A DNA stretch of 40,225 nucleotides from Micromonospora sp. RP3T (GCF_003027925.1 NZ_PYPS01000053.1:1-40225), one strand, 5' to 3'. Shown: positions 23,912 to 32,143, numbered from the stretch's first letter. Program-made: numbers and translations. The notes: generated by a model not told the origin, from the sequence alone.

Positions 23912-24817
23912 ATGCCGATGCACGAGGGCGAACTCACGGTCGCGCCGGAGACGGTTCGCGCCCTGGTGGATGCGCAGTTCCCCGCGTGGCGGCGCCTGCC
24001 GGTGCGGCCGCTGGCGTCCTCCGGCACGGTCAACGCCATCTTCCGGCTGGGCGACCGGTTGACCGCGCGGTTTCCCCGGCAACCGCAGGAGCCGCAGGCG
24101 GCGGGGCGCTGGCTGGCTCGTGAGGCGGACGCGGCCCGCGAGATGCGGGGCCGGACCCGGTTTCCCACTCCGGAGCCGGTCGCGCTCGGCCGGCCCGGCG
24201 CCGGCTATCCGCTCCCCTGGTCGGTGCAGACCTGGCTGCCCGGCGTCGTGGCGACCGTCGAGGACCCGGGCGACTCGTACGCCTTCGCCGACGATCTCGC
24301 CGAGTTCGTCACCGACGTGCGGGCCATCGACACCGGGGGACGCACGTTCGACGGGTCGGGCCGGGGCGGTGTCCTGCTCGCGCACGACGAGTGGATGCAG
24401 ACCTGCCTGCGGCGCAGCGAAGGGCTGCTGGACGTGCCGCTGCTGCGCCGGTTCTGGACGGCGATGCGGGAGCTGCCCCGAGGCGGGACGCCGGACCGGA
24501 TGAGCCACACCGATCTGATCCCGGGCAACGTGCTGGTCCGCGCGGGCCGGCTGGCCGGGGTCCTCGACGTGGGTGGGTCGGGCCCGGCCGATCCCGCGCT
24601 CGACCTCGTCGGCGGCTGGCATCTGCTGGAAGCCGGGCCCCGCTCGGCGCTGCGTGAGCGGCTCGGCTGCGACGACCTGACGTGGGAACGCGGTCGGGCC
24701 TGGGCGTTCGAGCAGGCGATGGGCCTGGTCTGGTACTACCGGGAGTCCAACCCGGTGATGAGCCGACTCGGCCGGCGCACGTTGGAGCGGATCACCGCCG
24801 ACCCGCCGCCGGGGTGA
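23912..24817 (+). CDS. Aminoglycoside phosphotransferase-like kinase
   Basis: This 301-aa protein has the APH/choline kinase fold. The N-lobe includes SSGTVNAIFRLGDRLTARFP, the hinge is SVQTWLPG, the catalytic loop is SHTDLIPGNVLV (His199, Asp201, Asn206) and the metal motif is GVLDVGG (Asp219). Members of this family phosphorylate aminoglycosides, macrolides or ordinary metabolites. The catalytic HxDxxxxN is intact, but the substrate cannot be assigned and a resistance role should not be assumed. ATG 23912 has no ribosome site. A CAGGCT hexamer 6 nt upstream may be a weak leaderless -10. Its 3' end overlaps the convergent LysR gene by 26 bp. Confidence 0.8.
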   Translation: MPMHEGELTVAPETVRALVDAQFPAWRRLPVRPLASSGTVNAIFRLGDRLTARFPRQPQEPQAAGRWLAREADAAREMRGRTRFPTPEPVALGRPGAGYPLPWSVQTWLPGVVATVEDPGDSYAFADDLAEFVTDVRAIDTGGRTFDGSGRGGVLLAHDEWMQTCLRRSEGLLDVPLLRRFWTAMRELPRGGTPDRMSHTDLIPGNVLVRAGRLAGVLDVGGSGPADPALDLVGGWHLLEAGPRSALRERLGCDDLTWERGRAWAFEQAMGLVWYYRESNPVMSRLGRRTLERITADPPPG

Positions 24818-25742
24818 CGGCGGCCCAGGACGGTCGCCACACCGGATCGGGCGGCCGGGTCAGGGCCGCGAGGTGGTCGACGATCGCCCGGAGACCCGGG
24901 TGCGGGTTCGTCGTGGGCAGCATCAGCGAGATCGGGTACGCGAGCGTCGGGTTCCGGATCGGGATGCGGCGCAGGTCGTGGCTCGCCGGCCACAGGTACC
25001 TGTCGCGCGCGCCGACCACTGTGGCCACGTCGGCGGCGTCGGCCAGGGTGTCGAGGAGCACCTCGTCGCCGAAGTTCGGGCCGGCCGCGTCGATGCGGAG
25101 GTCGAAGGCGGTGGCGAGCTGGTCGTAGAACTCCGACCATTCGCTGTGCGCCACGATGCCGGGCACCCAGATGCGTAGCCCGCGCAGGTGGGCCGGGGTG
25201 AGGGTGCGCGCGGCGGCGAGCGGGTGCCGGGGACCGACGAGCAGTTCCAGCGGCGAGTCGAACGCGTGGACCATCCGGACGTCGGGCGGCAACGTGGCCG
25301 GGTCGGTGACGGAGCGGAACGCGGCGTCCAGGTCGCCGGCCCGGACGGCGGCGGCCACCCGGCGCGGGTCGTCGACCCGGAGCGTGACCACGTCCAGGCG
25401 GGTGCCGGGGTGGGCGCGCCAGTAGTCGTGCAGGACGACGGCCTGTGCGCTGCGCAGGCCGAGCACGTCGACGCGCAGCGCCCGGGAGCCGGGCCGGAGC
25501 GCGGCGACGGCCCGGTCGGCGTTCGCCACGATGCCGCGGGCGTGCGGGAGGAACGTCCGGCCGTCGGGGGTCAGGTCGACGCCGCGGGCGGTCCGGGTGA
25601 ACAGGCGGACCGACAGCTCACGTTCCAGCGCGGCGACCCGTTTGGAGACGGCCTGCTGGGTGACCCCCAGCTCGTCGGCGGCATGTTGGAACTGTCCGAC
25701 GTCGGCGGCCCGGACGAACGATCGCACTGCCTCGGAGTCCAC
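24792..25742 (-). CDS. LysR-family transcriptional regulator
   Basis: This 316-aa protein has an N-terminal winged helix-turn-helix (FQHAADELGVTQQAVSKRVA, about 18-37) followed by the linker LFTRTARGVDLTPDGRTFLP. Its periplasmic-binding-like effector domain begins about residue 88. It is divergent from the MFS transporter gene, the usual LysR arrangement, which makes that transporter the first candidate target. GTG 25742 is preceded on the minus strand by a TAGGCT -10 (25754-25749) at 6 nt, so the gene is probably leaderless. The 55-bp gap to the transporter holds CAACC-GGT-GGTTG (25763-25775), a possible binding site. Confidence 0.9.
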   Translation of the reverse strand: MDSEAVRSFVRAADVGQFQHAADELGVTQQAVSKRVAALERELSVRLFTRTARGVDLTPDGRTFLPHARGIVANADRAVAALRPGSRALRVDVLGLRSAQAVVLHDYWRAHPGTRLDVVTLRVDDPRRVAAAVRAGDLDAAFRSVTDPATLPPDVRMVHAFDSPLELLVGPRHPLAAARTLTPAHLRGLRIWVPGIVAHSEWSEFYDQLATAFDLRIDAAGPNFGDEVLLDTLADAADVATVVGARDRYLWPASHDLRRIPIRNPTLAYPISLMLPTTNPHPGLRAIVDHLAALTRPPDPVWRPSWAAVTPAAGRR

Positions 25743-25748
25743 CGGCTC

Positions 25749-25775
25749 AGCCTAGGGCCGTCCAACCGGTGGTTG
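25749..25775. promoter_or_regulatory. LysR promoter (-10 TAGGCT) and short inverted repeat
   Basis: TAGGCT on the minus strand (25754-25749) ends 6 nt before the LysR GTG. Just upstream, CAACC-GGT-GGTTG (25763-25775) is a perfect 5-bp-arm inverted repeat in the LysR/MFS gap. Its use as a LysR site is inference. Confidence 0.45.
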
Positions 25776-25797
25776 TGGCTCGCCCGGGCGCGGTTGT

Positions 25798-27099
25798 TTG
25801 ATCACGCGCGCCGGCGACCGGTCTGATGCGGCGGTGGCACGGGATCAGGACTTCAACCGGCTGTGGTCGGCGTACGCGGTCAGCACGTACGGCACGTGGC
25901 TCGCGTTCGGCGCGTTCCCGCTGCTCGCGGTGCGGGAGCTGCACTCGTCGGCGTTCGCGGTGTCGCTGCTGGAGGCGGCCGGCCTCGCGGTCGCGGCGGT
26001 GGTGGCGTTTCCGCTCGCGCCGTGGGTGGAGCACCGGCCGAAGCGCCCGGTGATGATCGGGACGGATCTGGTCCGGTTCGCCGCGACGGCGAGCGTGCCG
26101 GTCGCGTACGTGCTCGGGGTGTTGACCTTCGGCCAGCTGCTGGTCGTCGCGGTGGTCTGCGGGAGCGCGGGGATCGCGTTCACGGCCGCGTCCGGCGCGT
26201 ACCTGAAGCATCTCGTGCCCGCCGACCGGCTGCTGGTCGCGAACGGTCGTCTGGAGGGCACGGCCTGGGTGGCGACGGCGGCCGGCCCGCCGCTGGGCGG
26301 TGCGCTGGTCGGGTTGCTCGGCCCGGTCGTCACCGTCGCCGCCGACGCGCTGAGCTACCTGTTGTCGGCGCTCGCGGTCCACCGGATCTCCGGCGGCGAC
26401 GTGGCGACCGCCCGGGCGGCGGCGCCGCGCGGCGCGGATCTGCTCGGCGGATGGCGGTTCATCCGCCACGATCCGGTCCTGCGCCGGCTGTTCCTCAACT
26501 CGGTGCTGGTAAACGGCCTGATCACGGCCACCGTCCCGTTGCTGGCCGTGCTCCTGCTCGGTGCGTACGCGTTTCCGGCCTGGCAGTACGGTCTCGCGTT
26601 CGGGTTGCCGGCGCTGGGCGGCTTCGTGGGCGCGCGACTCTCCCCCCGCCTGGTGCGACGGTACGGCGGGCAGCGGGTGCTGACCGCCAGCGGTTGGCTG
26701 CGGTCGGTCTTCCCGCTCGGGTTGGCGTTCGTCCGACCCGGCGTCGGTGGGCTCGTCACCGTGATCCTGGTCGAGGGCCTGCTGATCGTGGCGATGGGCG
26801 TGTTCAACCCGATCTACGCCACCGAGCGGCTGCGGCGGACCCCCACCGACCACGCGGCCCGGGTGCTCGGCGCGTGGAGCGTCGGCAGCCGGCTCACGTC
26901 CGCCGCGCTGACGGTGGTCTGGGGTGGCCTCGCCACGCTCACCGGCCCGCTCGCCGCGATCACCGTCTCCGGCGTGCTGCTGCTCGGCACGCCGCTGCTG
27001 CTGCCGGGCGGGACTTCCGTCCGGGCCCGGCTCAGGAGGCGGCGGCGGGCTTGCGGGTGGGGTCGCCCGGCGTGGCGGCGTCGGTGGGACGGCGGGTGA
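25798..27099 (+). CDS. MFS transporter
   Basis: This protein of about 433 aa has twelve predicted membrane spans of the major facilitator type. It starts with RDQDFNRLWSAYAVSTYGTWLAFG, and the cytoplasmic loop between spans 2 and 3 is WVEHRPKRPVMIGTDLVR. This branch (MFS_3/enterobactin-exporter-like) exports siderophores or drugs. The start is uncertain: TTG 25798 gives a 12-residue polar lead, while GTG 25834 starts at VARDQDF. Neither has a good ribosome site. The C-terminal Arg-rich tail (about 25 residues) overlaps the convergent aminopeptidase gene by 68 bp and is probably not part of the fold. Confidence 0.85.
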   Translation: MITRAGDRSDAAVARDQDFNRLWSAYAVSTYGTWLAFGAFPLLAVRELHSSAFAVSLLEAAGLAVAAVVAFPLAPWVEHRPKRPVMIGTDLVRFAATASVPVAYVLGVLTFGQLLVVAVVCGSAGIAFTAASGAYLKHLVPADRLLVANGRLEGTAWVATAAGPPLGGALVGLLGPVVTVAADALSYLLSALAVHRISGGDVATARAAAPRGADLLGGWRFIRHDPVLRRLFLNSVLVNGLITATVPLLAVLLLGAYAFPAWQYGLAFGLPALGGFVGARLSPRLVRRYGGQRVLTASGWLRSVFPLGLAFVRPGVGGLVTVILVEGLLIVAMGVFNPIYATERLRRTPTDHAARVLGAWSVGSRLTSAALTVVWGGLATLTGPLAAITVSGVLLLGTPLLLPGGTSVRARLRRRRRACGWGRPAWRRRWDGG

Positions 27100-27850
27100 G
27101 GACCTGCGGGCCGGAGTCGGTGACGGCGACGGTGTGTTCGGAGTGGGCGGTGCGGGAGCCGTCGGCGGAGCGGATCGTCCAACCGTCGTCGTCGACCCTG
27201 ATCTTGTCGGTGGTGCGGCACAGCCAGGGTTCGATGGCGATGGTGAGGCCGGGGGTGAGCTTCATGCCCCGGCGGGCGCGACCACTGTTGGCCACGTGCG
27301 GGGCCTCGTGCATGGTGCGGCCGATGCCGTGGCCGCCGAACTCGCCGTTGACGCCGTAGCCGTAGGCGTGGGCGACCTCGCCGATCGCGGCGGAGACGTC
27401 GCCGAGGCGACCGCCGGGCCGGGCGGCGGCGATGCCGGCCTCCAGCGCGACCTCGGTGGCCTCGATCAGCTTCAGGTCGGCCGGGTCGGGGGTGCCGACG
27501 ACGAACGAGAGCGCGGAGTCGGCGACCCAGCCGTCGATGCCGACCGCCATGTCGATGCTGAGCAGGTCGCCGTCGCGCAGCACGTAGTCGTGCGGCAGGC
27601 CGTGCAGCACCGCGTCGTTGACCGACAGGCACAGCACGTTGCGGAACGGGCCCCGGCCGAACGACGGGGCGTAGTCCCAGTAGCAGGACTCGGCGCCGCG
27701 CTCGGCGATCCGGCGGCGGGCGTGGTGCTCGATGTCCATCAGGTTGACGCCGACCGCGGCGACGCCCTTCAGCTCGGCGAGCAGTTCACCGACGAACTGG
27801 CCGGTCACCGCCATCCGGCCGATCTCCTCGGCGGACTTGAGCTCGATCAC
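27032..27850 (-). CDS. map: Type I methionine aminopeptidase
   Basis: This 272-aa enzyme removes the initiator Met from nascent proteins. The five metal ligands are all present: Asp100 (LLSIDMAVG), Asp111 (WVADSALSF), His174 (FGGHGIGRTMHE), Glu207 (LTIAIEPWL) and Glu238 (AHSEHTVAVT). His83 in VLHGLP completes the substrate pocket. GTG 27850 is preceded by a good GGGAGG ribosome site and a TATAAA -10 on the minus strand (27884-27879). This is therefore a leadered gene. A longer frame up to 28240 crosses the divergent regulator and is rejected. It is divergent from a small XRE regulator whose operator candidate overlaps this -10. Confidence 0.93.
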   Translation of the reverse strand: MIELKSAEEIGRMAVTGQFVGELLAELKGVAAVGVNLMDIEHHARRRIAERGAESCYWDYAPSFGRGPFRNVLCLSVNDAVLHGLPHDYVLRDGDLLSIDMAVGIDGWVADSALSFVVGTPDPADLKLIEATEVALEAGIAAARPGGRLGDVSAAIGEVAHAYGYGVNGEFGGHGIGRTMHEAPHVANSGRARRGMKLTPGLTIAIEPWLCRTTDKIRVDDDGWTIRSADGSRTAHSEHTVAVTDSGPQVLTRRPTDAATPGDPTRKPAAAS

Positions 27851-27872
27851 GACAGCCTCCCTCTCCCGGTCC

Positions 27873-27886
27873 GGTATTTTTATACC
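27873..27886. promoter_or_regulatory. GGTAT-TTTT-ATACC inverted repeat over the map -10
   Basis: This is a perfect 5-bp-arm inverted repeat in the otherwise GC-rich spacer. On the minus strand it contains the TATAAA -10 of map. A protein bound here would block map transcription. The adjacent XRE protein is the natural candidate. Confidence 0.6.
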
Positions 27887-27887
27887 A

Positions 27888-27902
27888 CGCCCGCTGCGGG
27901 CG
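27888..27902. promoter_or_regulatory. CGCCCG-CTG-CGGGCG inverted repeat in the map/XRE gap
   Basis: This is a perfect 6-bp-arm inverted repeat between the map -10 and the XRE promoter. It could be a second regulator site or a hairpin; no further evidence is visible. Confidence 0.4.
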
Positions 27903-27913
27903 TCCCGAGGGGA

Positions 27914-27919
27914 TATCCT
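27914..27919 (+). promoter_or_regulatory. -10 element TATCCT, leaderless start of XRE gene
   Basis: TATCCT ends 6 nt before ATG 27926. It is embedded in a GGATATCC palindrome at 27911-27918. Confidence 0.55.
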
Positions 27920-27925
27920 GCTGCC

Positions 27926-28192
27926 ATGGTTCGCCAGCCTCTCACCGCCGAACAGATCGCCGCCGGCCGACGCCTCGGCGTCGCCCTGCGATCCGCGCGA
28001 GCCGGCCGCAGCCTCGGCGAGGTGGCCCTGGCGGCCGGCATCTCCCCGGAGACGCTCCGCAAGATCGAGGCGGGCCGGCTGCCCGCGCCGGCGTTCGGCA
28101 CCGTGGTCTGCCTCAGTCAGGCCCTCGACGTCCCGCTCGCCGAGCTGGCCGACACCTGGCTCGCCGACACGCCCGTCCGCCAGGCGTCCTGA
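27926..28192 (+). CDS. Small XRE-family helix-turn-helix regulator
   Basis: This 88-aa protein is little more than a Cro/CI-type helix-turn-helix: RSLGEVALAAGISPETLRKI then EAGRLPAPAFGTVVCLSQAL (about residues 32-71). A short C-terminal helix follows, with no effector domain. Such single-domain XRE proteins usually act as dimeric repressors. It is transcribed divergently from map, and two inverted repeats lie in the 75-bp gap, so autoregulation together with control of map is likely. The start is set by the TATCCT leaderless -10. Confidence 0.85.
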   Translation: MVRQPLTAEQIAAGRRLGVALRSARAGRSLGEVALAAGISPETLRKIEAGRLPAPAFGTVVCLSQALDVPLAELADTWLADTPVRQAS

Positions 28193-28301
28193 CCACCGGA
28201 ACCCAGCCCCTCCCACCACCCGAGTCGACGTGCGCGGCATCGCCGTGGCCGGCGTTCCCCACGACCGCGGCCGGGCGCCGGTCGGGTAGGCCCGCAGGTC
28301 G

Positions 28302-29036
28302 TCACAGGAGGGGACGCCCGCATCCGAGCCGGACGCTGAGCTGACCGCCGAGTACGCGGAAGCCCAGCGCCCGCGCCACGCGCGGCGACGGCCCCGGCCG
28401 CGCCCGCCACTGCGGCAGCAGACGACGCGTCAGACCGTCCGCCACCGCTCGGGAGGCGACCGCCCGTGCCAGCCCGCGTCCGCGTTGATCCGGCCTGGTG
28501 AGAACGCACAGGTGGGCCGCCTCCCCGGGCCACCGACGGTAGCCGGCCGCGGCGACGACCTGGTTCTCGCGGCGTACGACGAACGCGTGGGAGGTGATGT
28601 CGGCCAGCCCGCACTCCTCGGCGTCGTCGGCCGTCACCGACGTCAGGAGCGCGGTGAGATCCGCGTGGTCCCGGGGAAGCACCTCCACCCTGTCGGGTCC
28701 CGCCGGCCGGAAACGGTGGCGGTCGGTGTAGGCAAGGCTCGCCGGCCCCAGCGCGTCGGCCACCGGCAGCGCCGCACACAGCCGGTCGGGATCGGTCAGA
28801 CCACCGACCGGCGCTCCGGGCAGCCCACGGCGGATCAACTCGGCCGTGTCGCCGTCCGGTGCGGTGACCACGGCGGCACCGCCCACCGTGACGATCCCGA
28901 CCCAGCCCGGTGGACAGAGCAGCGACCTCGCCGAGACGACCACCTCGACGCCGCCGTCCGGAGGAAAGCGCACCGGAACGCCGGCCATCCGGAGCCAGAC
29001 GTGGCGGGCCCGGTCGAGCAGCGGGTCGGGGTCCAT
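28302..29036 (-). CDS. GNAT-family N-acetyltransferase
   Basis: In this 244-aa protein the GNAT domain occupies the C-terminal half. Strand 4 and the acetyl-CoA loop read AHLCVLTRPDQRGRGLARAV (RxxGxG/A motif), followed by GFRVLG near the end. The N-terminal half resembles the extra domain of FR47-like acetyltransferases. The acceptor is unknown. ATG 29036 is preferred over an upstream GTG at 29051 because AGGA lies 8 nt before the ATG. It converges on the XRE gene with a 109-bp spacer in which I see nothing specific. Confidence 0.72.
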   Translation of the reverse strand: MDPDPLLDRARHVWLRMAGVPVRFPPDGGVEVVVSARSLLCPPGWVGIVTVGGAAVVTAPDGDTAELIRRGLPGAPVGGLTDPDRLCAALPVADALGPASLAYTDRHRFRPAGPDRVEVLPRDHADLTALLTSVTADDAEECGLADITSHAFVVRRENQVVAAAGYRRWPGEAAHLCVLTRPDQRGRGLARAVASRAVADGLTRRLLPQWRARPGPSPRVARALGFRVLGGQLSVRLGCGRPLL

Positions 29037-29315
29037 GGGACGGATCCTCACGGCCGGCCCCCGATCGTGCCACCCAATTCACACCGTCCGGGCGCGTCGC
29101 GGCCCGACGCGGGGCGGCCCGACGCGCAGCGGGACGTCCATGCGACGGCCCACCCGACCGGCTGACGCGCGAGGTCCGAGCGGGACGATCGACCGGGGTA
29201 CGCTGACGCCGCCTTTCCGCGGTCGGACGGGAGTGCCCAACCCCGCGGGCCCGCCGCCACGCCTCGGCCGGCACGGGCACCTCCCCGATCCACGCCTCGC
29301 CCATGGAGGGCCCGG

Positions 29316-30305
29316 GTGCCGCTGACCAACCTGCTGCGCATCGCCGACGGCACCCTGGACGACGATCCATGGCCACTCTTACGGGAGTTGGCCGCCAGCG
29401 GCGACCGCGCCACCGCGGCGGCGGCACGGGCCGAACTGGAGCGCTACGTCCGCGAACGCAACCGGTACGGCCGGGACCTGATGGCCCACCTCCTGGCCCG
29501 GCTGTCCGGCGCCGACGTGTTTCCCCGGCTGCTGCGGCTCCTCGCCGACGCGCGGCACGACGACGAGGCCGACGACGACGGTGAGCAACTGGGGACGGCG
29601 CTGGGCCTGGCGACGCTCGCGGACCCGCCCGCGTGCCGGGCCGTCGTCCTCCCGCTGCTCGACGACGGTGACCCGCATCTGCGACGGGCCGCGTTGCAGG
29701 CGCTCGGGCACGTGTTCGAGGCGGCGGACCTGGAGCGGCTACGCGCGGCGGCGGCCGACCCCGACCCGGAGATCCGGCGGACCGCGCTCGGCGCGCTGCC
29801 GGCGGTGCATCTCGACCCGAGGGCGTACGCGCTGGTCGTCACCGCGCTGCGCGACCCGGACGCCTGGGTCCGTGATCAGGCCGTGCTGCTGCTGGCCTGG
29901 TCCGCCCCGCCGGCGGTGGTGGACCATCTGGTCGAGTTGACGGCGGACCCGGCCTGGCCGGTCCGGACCGTGCTGGGCGAGGCGATCGGCCGCCGCGCCG
30001 CGCACTCCGACCGCGTCCCGGTCGCGGCAGCCGCGCTGGGCGTGCTCCTCGACGACCCCGAGTCGTCGGTACGCGCCGGGGCGGTGCGCGGCCTCGGCCT
30101 GCTCGGCGTGCCACCGGACGCGCTGCGGTCCCGGGTCGACGATCCGGACTGGTGGGTGCGGGCGGCCGTCGCCGGCGTCCTCGCCGCCGCGCTGCCACGC
30201 TGGCCACCGGCCCGGCCGCTGCTCGCCCGCCTGAGCGAGGACAGCAACCCGACCGTACGGGCGACGGCGGCGGCGGCGCTCCGGAACTCCGGGCCGGCGT
30301 CCTGA
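29316..30305 (+). CDS. HEAT-repeat protein
   Basis: This 329-aa protein is built of alpha-helical HEAT/PBS-lyase-type repeats. Recurring units of about 30 residues include LLDDGDPHLRRAALQALGHV, AAADPDPEIRRTALGALPAV, ALRDPDAWVRDQAVLLLAWS, LLDDPESSVRAGAVRGLGLL and VDDPDWWVRAAVAGVLAAAL. Such scaffolds mediate protein-protein contacts, and no enzymatic residues are visible. GTG 29316 has GGAGGG at 29305-29310. The 279-bp gap upstream holds a TACGCT hexamer (29199-29204) that may be a -10, otherwise nothing recognisable. Confidence 0.85.
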   Translation: MPLTNLLRIADGTLDDDPWPLLRELAASGDRATAAAARAELERYVRERNRYGRDLMAHLLARLSGADVFPRLLRLLADARHDDEADDDGEQLGTALGLATLADPPACRAVVLPLLDDGDPHLRRAALQALGHVFEAADLERLRAAAADPDPEIRRTALGALPAVHLDPRAYALVVTALRDPDAWVRDQAVLLLAWSAPPAVVDHLVELTADPAWPVRTVLGEAIGRRAAHSDRVPVAAAALGVLLDDPESSVRAGAVRGLGLLGVPPDALRSRVDDPDWWVRAAVAGVLAAALPRWPPARPLLARLSEDSNPTVRATAAAALRNSGPAS

Positions 30306-30358
30306 CGGCGGGGTGGCGCGTCGTTGGGGCGGGCGGCACCCAGCTGACGACGGGCGGT

Positions 30359-30964
30359 TCAGCCGGCGGCGACCGCCGCGACGGCGGCGTGCGGCCGGCG
30401 GCCGGCGTCACCGGGCCGGTGCAGGCGCTCCACCTCGGTGAAGCCGGCCCGGGCCAGCCGCTCGGCGAACGCGTCGACCGGCCAGCGGTAGGCGGTGACG
30501 ACCTTGTGGTCGAACGCCGCGACCTCGTCGCCGACGAAGATCCCGAGCACCACGGTCGCGCCCGGCGCGGCCACCCGACGGAATTCGGCAAGCACCCGGT
30601 CCAGGCCGGCCGGGGGCAGGTGGATCACCGAACCCCAGGCCAGGATGCCGGCGACCCGCCGGTCGGCGACGGGAAGATCCGCCATCGACCCGAGCAGGTA
30701 ACGACCGGTCGGATGGGCGGCCCGCGCGTGGGCGATGAACTCGCCGACGATGTCGACCCCGGTCGCGTCGGCGTCGTGGGCGCGGAGGAAGTCGGTGAGG
30801 TGGCCGGGCCCGCAGCCCAGGTCGAGCACCGGGCCGGGCCGGCCGGTCAGGTGCCGCCGGAGGAATGCGAGATCGTCGGCGTGCACCTGGCCGCTCGTGC
30901 CGAACAACGCGATGTAGCGGTCCGCCATGGCCGCGTACGCCCGGCGGACCTGTTCGGTCGTCAT
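30359..30964 (-). CDS. Class I SAM-dependent methyltransferase
   Basis: This intact 201-aa methyltransferase begins MTTEQVRRAYAAMADRYIAL. Motif I is VLDLGCGPGHLTDFLRAHDA, followed by ATGVDIVGEFIAHARAAHP, LLGSMADLPV and GILAWGSVIHLPP. It is the same type as the damaged gene at 23504-23858 and shows the segment that gene has lost. The acceptor is unknown. ATG 30964 is leaderless by its TAGGGT -10 at 6 nt. The -10 coincides with the stop codon of the decayed APH-like frame just upstream. Confidence 0.85.
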   Translation of the reverse strand: MTTEQVRRAYAAMADRYIALFGTSGQVHADDLAFLRRHLTGRPGPVLDLGCGPGHLTDFLRAHDADATGVDIVGEFIAHARAAHPTGRYLLGSMADLPVADRRVAGILAWGSVIHLPPAGLDRVLAEFRRVAAPGATVVLGIFVGDEVAAFDHKVVTAYRWPVDAFAERLARAGFTEVERLHRPGDAGRRPHAAVAAVAAG

Positions 30965-30970
30965 GCGCCG

Positions 30971-30976
30971 ACCCTA
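30971..30976 (-). promoter_or_regulatory. -10 element TAGGGT, leaderless start
   Basis: The minus-strand TAGGGT ends 6 nt before ATG 30964. Its TAG is also the stop codon that ends the APH-like remnant. Confidence 0.5.
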
Positions 30977-31499
30977 CGGCCCGGGCCGGGACGTCGGCGC
31001 CGACCCGGCGGAGTCTCGGGCGGTGGCGTCGGTCAGCGCCTCGGCGAACCCGTCCGCCTGGCCGGTCAGCGGCCCACCCCGGTACGGGTTGGTGGGCGCG
31101 TCGCCCGGGGCGGGGTGGTGCAGGGCGGACAGGAAGCCGGCCAGGGCGGTGGCCGCCTCGGCCGCCCGGGTGACGGGCGCGCGGTCGGCCGGCGCCCCCG
31201 GCACCCACGTGGTGACCAGTCAGGTGCGGGAACAACGGGGACGGCTCGCCGAGCCGCTGCGGGACCGGAACCGGCAGCGGAAGGCGCGGAGCGAGCCGGG
31301 GCACCCAGCGGTGTTCCTTGCGCAGCAACGCGTCGGCGGCCACGGTCGCCCAGGGAAGCCGGACGGCCAGGTCGTCACCGAGCCGCCACACCTGGTTGTC
31401 CCATCCCCGCGCACCCGGCCGGAGCGGTCGATCGGCGAGATCCGGATGCTGGTCGTGGAGCAGTTCCCGGACCAGATCGGCGGTGATCTCGTGTGTCAT
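30974..31499 (-). pseudogene. Aminoglycoside phosphotransferase-like remnant, frameshifted and truncated
   Basis: The first frame from ATG 31499 encodes a typical APH N-lobe (GWDNQVWRLGDDLAVRLPWA, then LLRKEHRWVPRLAPRLPLPV) down to LFPH at about 31224. The continuation (LVTTWVPGAPADRAPV, then ALAGFLSALHHPAP and TNPYRGGPL) lies in a different frame from about 31219 to 30974, and a TGA at 31222-31220 separates the two. The second frame stops at 30974 before the catalytic HGD-N loop and the metal motif. The enzyme therefore lacks its active site. Both a small indel and a large C-terminal deletion are implied. The intact methyltransferase follows directly. Confidence 0.75.
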
Positions 31500-31509
31500 A
31501 CCGAGGGGT

Positions 31510-31515
31510 TAGCCT
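31510..31515 (+). promoter_or_regulatory. -10 element TAGCCT, leaderless start
   Basis: TAGCCT ends 6 nt before ATG 31522, inside the 22-bp gap to the divergent APH-like remnant. Confidence 0.55.
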
Positions 31516-31521
31516 TCCGTC

Positions 31522-32127
31522 ATGCCGGGCATCGAGCTGGAAGAGTTGATCGTCGCGGACGCCGAGGCGCTGCGGGCGTGGTTGTCGGCCCACCATGCCA
31601 CCTCACCCGGCGTCTGGCTCGCCCTGACCCGCAAGGGCGGCACGGTCACCACGCTGACCTGGCAGCAGGCGGTCGACGAGGCGCTCTGCTTCGGCTGGAT
31701 CGACGGGCAGGCCCGCAAGCGCGACCTGGAGAGCTCCTGGATCCGGTTCACCCCGCGCCGGCCCCGCAGCTCCTGGTCCCGACGCAACGTCGAGCACGTG
31801 GCCCGGCTGGAGGCGGCGGGGCGGATGCGTCCCTCGGGCCGGGCGGCGGTGGAGGCAGCGAAGGCGGACGGGCGCTGGGCAGCCGCCTACGCCCCGCCCT
31901 CGGAGGCCGAGGTGCCGGCCGACCTGCTCGCCGCCGTCGCCGCCGAGCCGGCCGCACAGGCCATGTTCGACGTCCTCACCAGCGCCAACCGGTTCGCGCT
32001 CATCCACCGGCTGAACGCGGTCAAACGGGCCGAGACCCGGGAGCGGAAGATCCGCGAGTTCGTCGCCATGCTGGCCCGCCACGAGACGCCCCACCCGCAG
32101 AAGGCGAAACCTCCGACCACCGGGTGA
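31522..32127 (+). CDS. YdeI/OmpD-associated family protein
   Basis: This 201-aa protein matches the YdeI-like family: EELIVADAEALRAWLSAHHA, then GVWLALTRKGG, and EALCFGWIDGQARKRDLESS followed by FTPRRPRSSWSRRNVEH. Actinobacterial members are annotated as YdeI or bacteriocin-protection proteins, but the molecular function is unclear. It is soluble. The C-terminal helix ends with NAVKRAETRERKIREFVAML, the conserved family tail. It is leaderless by its TAGCCT -10 and converges on the imine-reductase-like gene. Confidence 0.82.
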   Translation: MPGIELEELIVADAEALRAWLSAHHATSPGVWLALTRKGGTVTTLTWQQAVDEALCFGWIDGQARKRDLESSWIRFTPRRPRSSWSRRNVEHVARLEAAGRMRPSGRAAVEAAKADGRWAAAYAPPSEAEVPADLLAAVAAEPAAQAMFDVLTSANRFALIHRLNAVKRAETRERKIREFVAMLARHETPHPQKAKPPTTG

Positions 32128-32143
32128 TCCGGCGGTCGCCGTG

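Noticed and set aside
23912..24817. Antibiotic-resistance gene call for the APH-like kinase
   Set aside because: The fold and catalytic residues are present, but nothing in the sequence links it to a particular aminoglycoside; most chromosomal members are of unknown substrate.
29199..29204. TACGCT as a firm promoter of the HEAT-repeat gene
   Set aside because: There is no -35 match and it is over 110 bp from the start, so it remains only a possibility.
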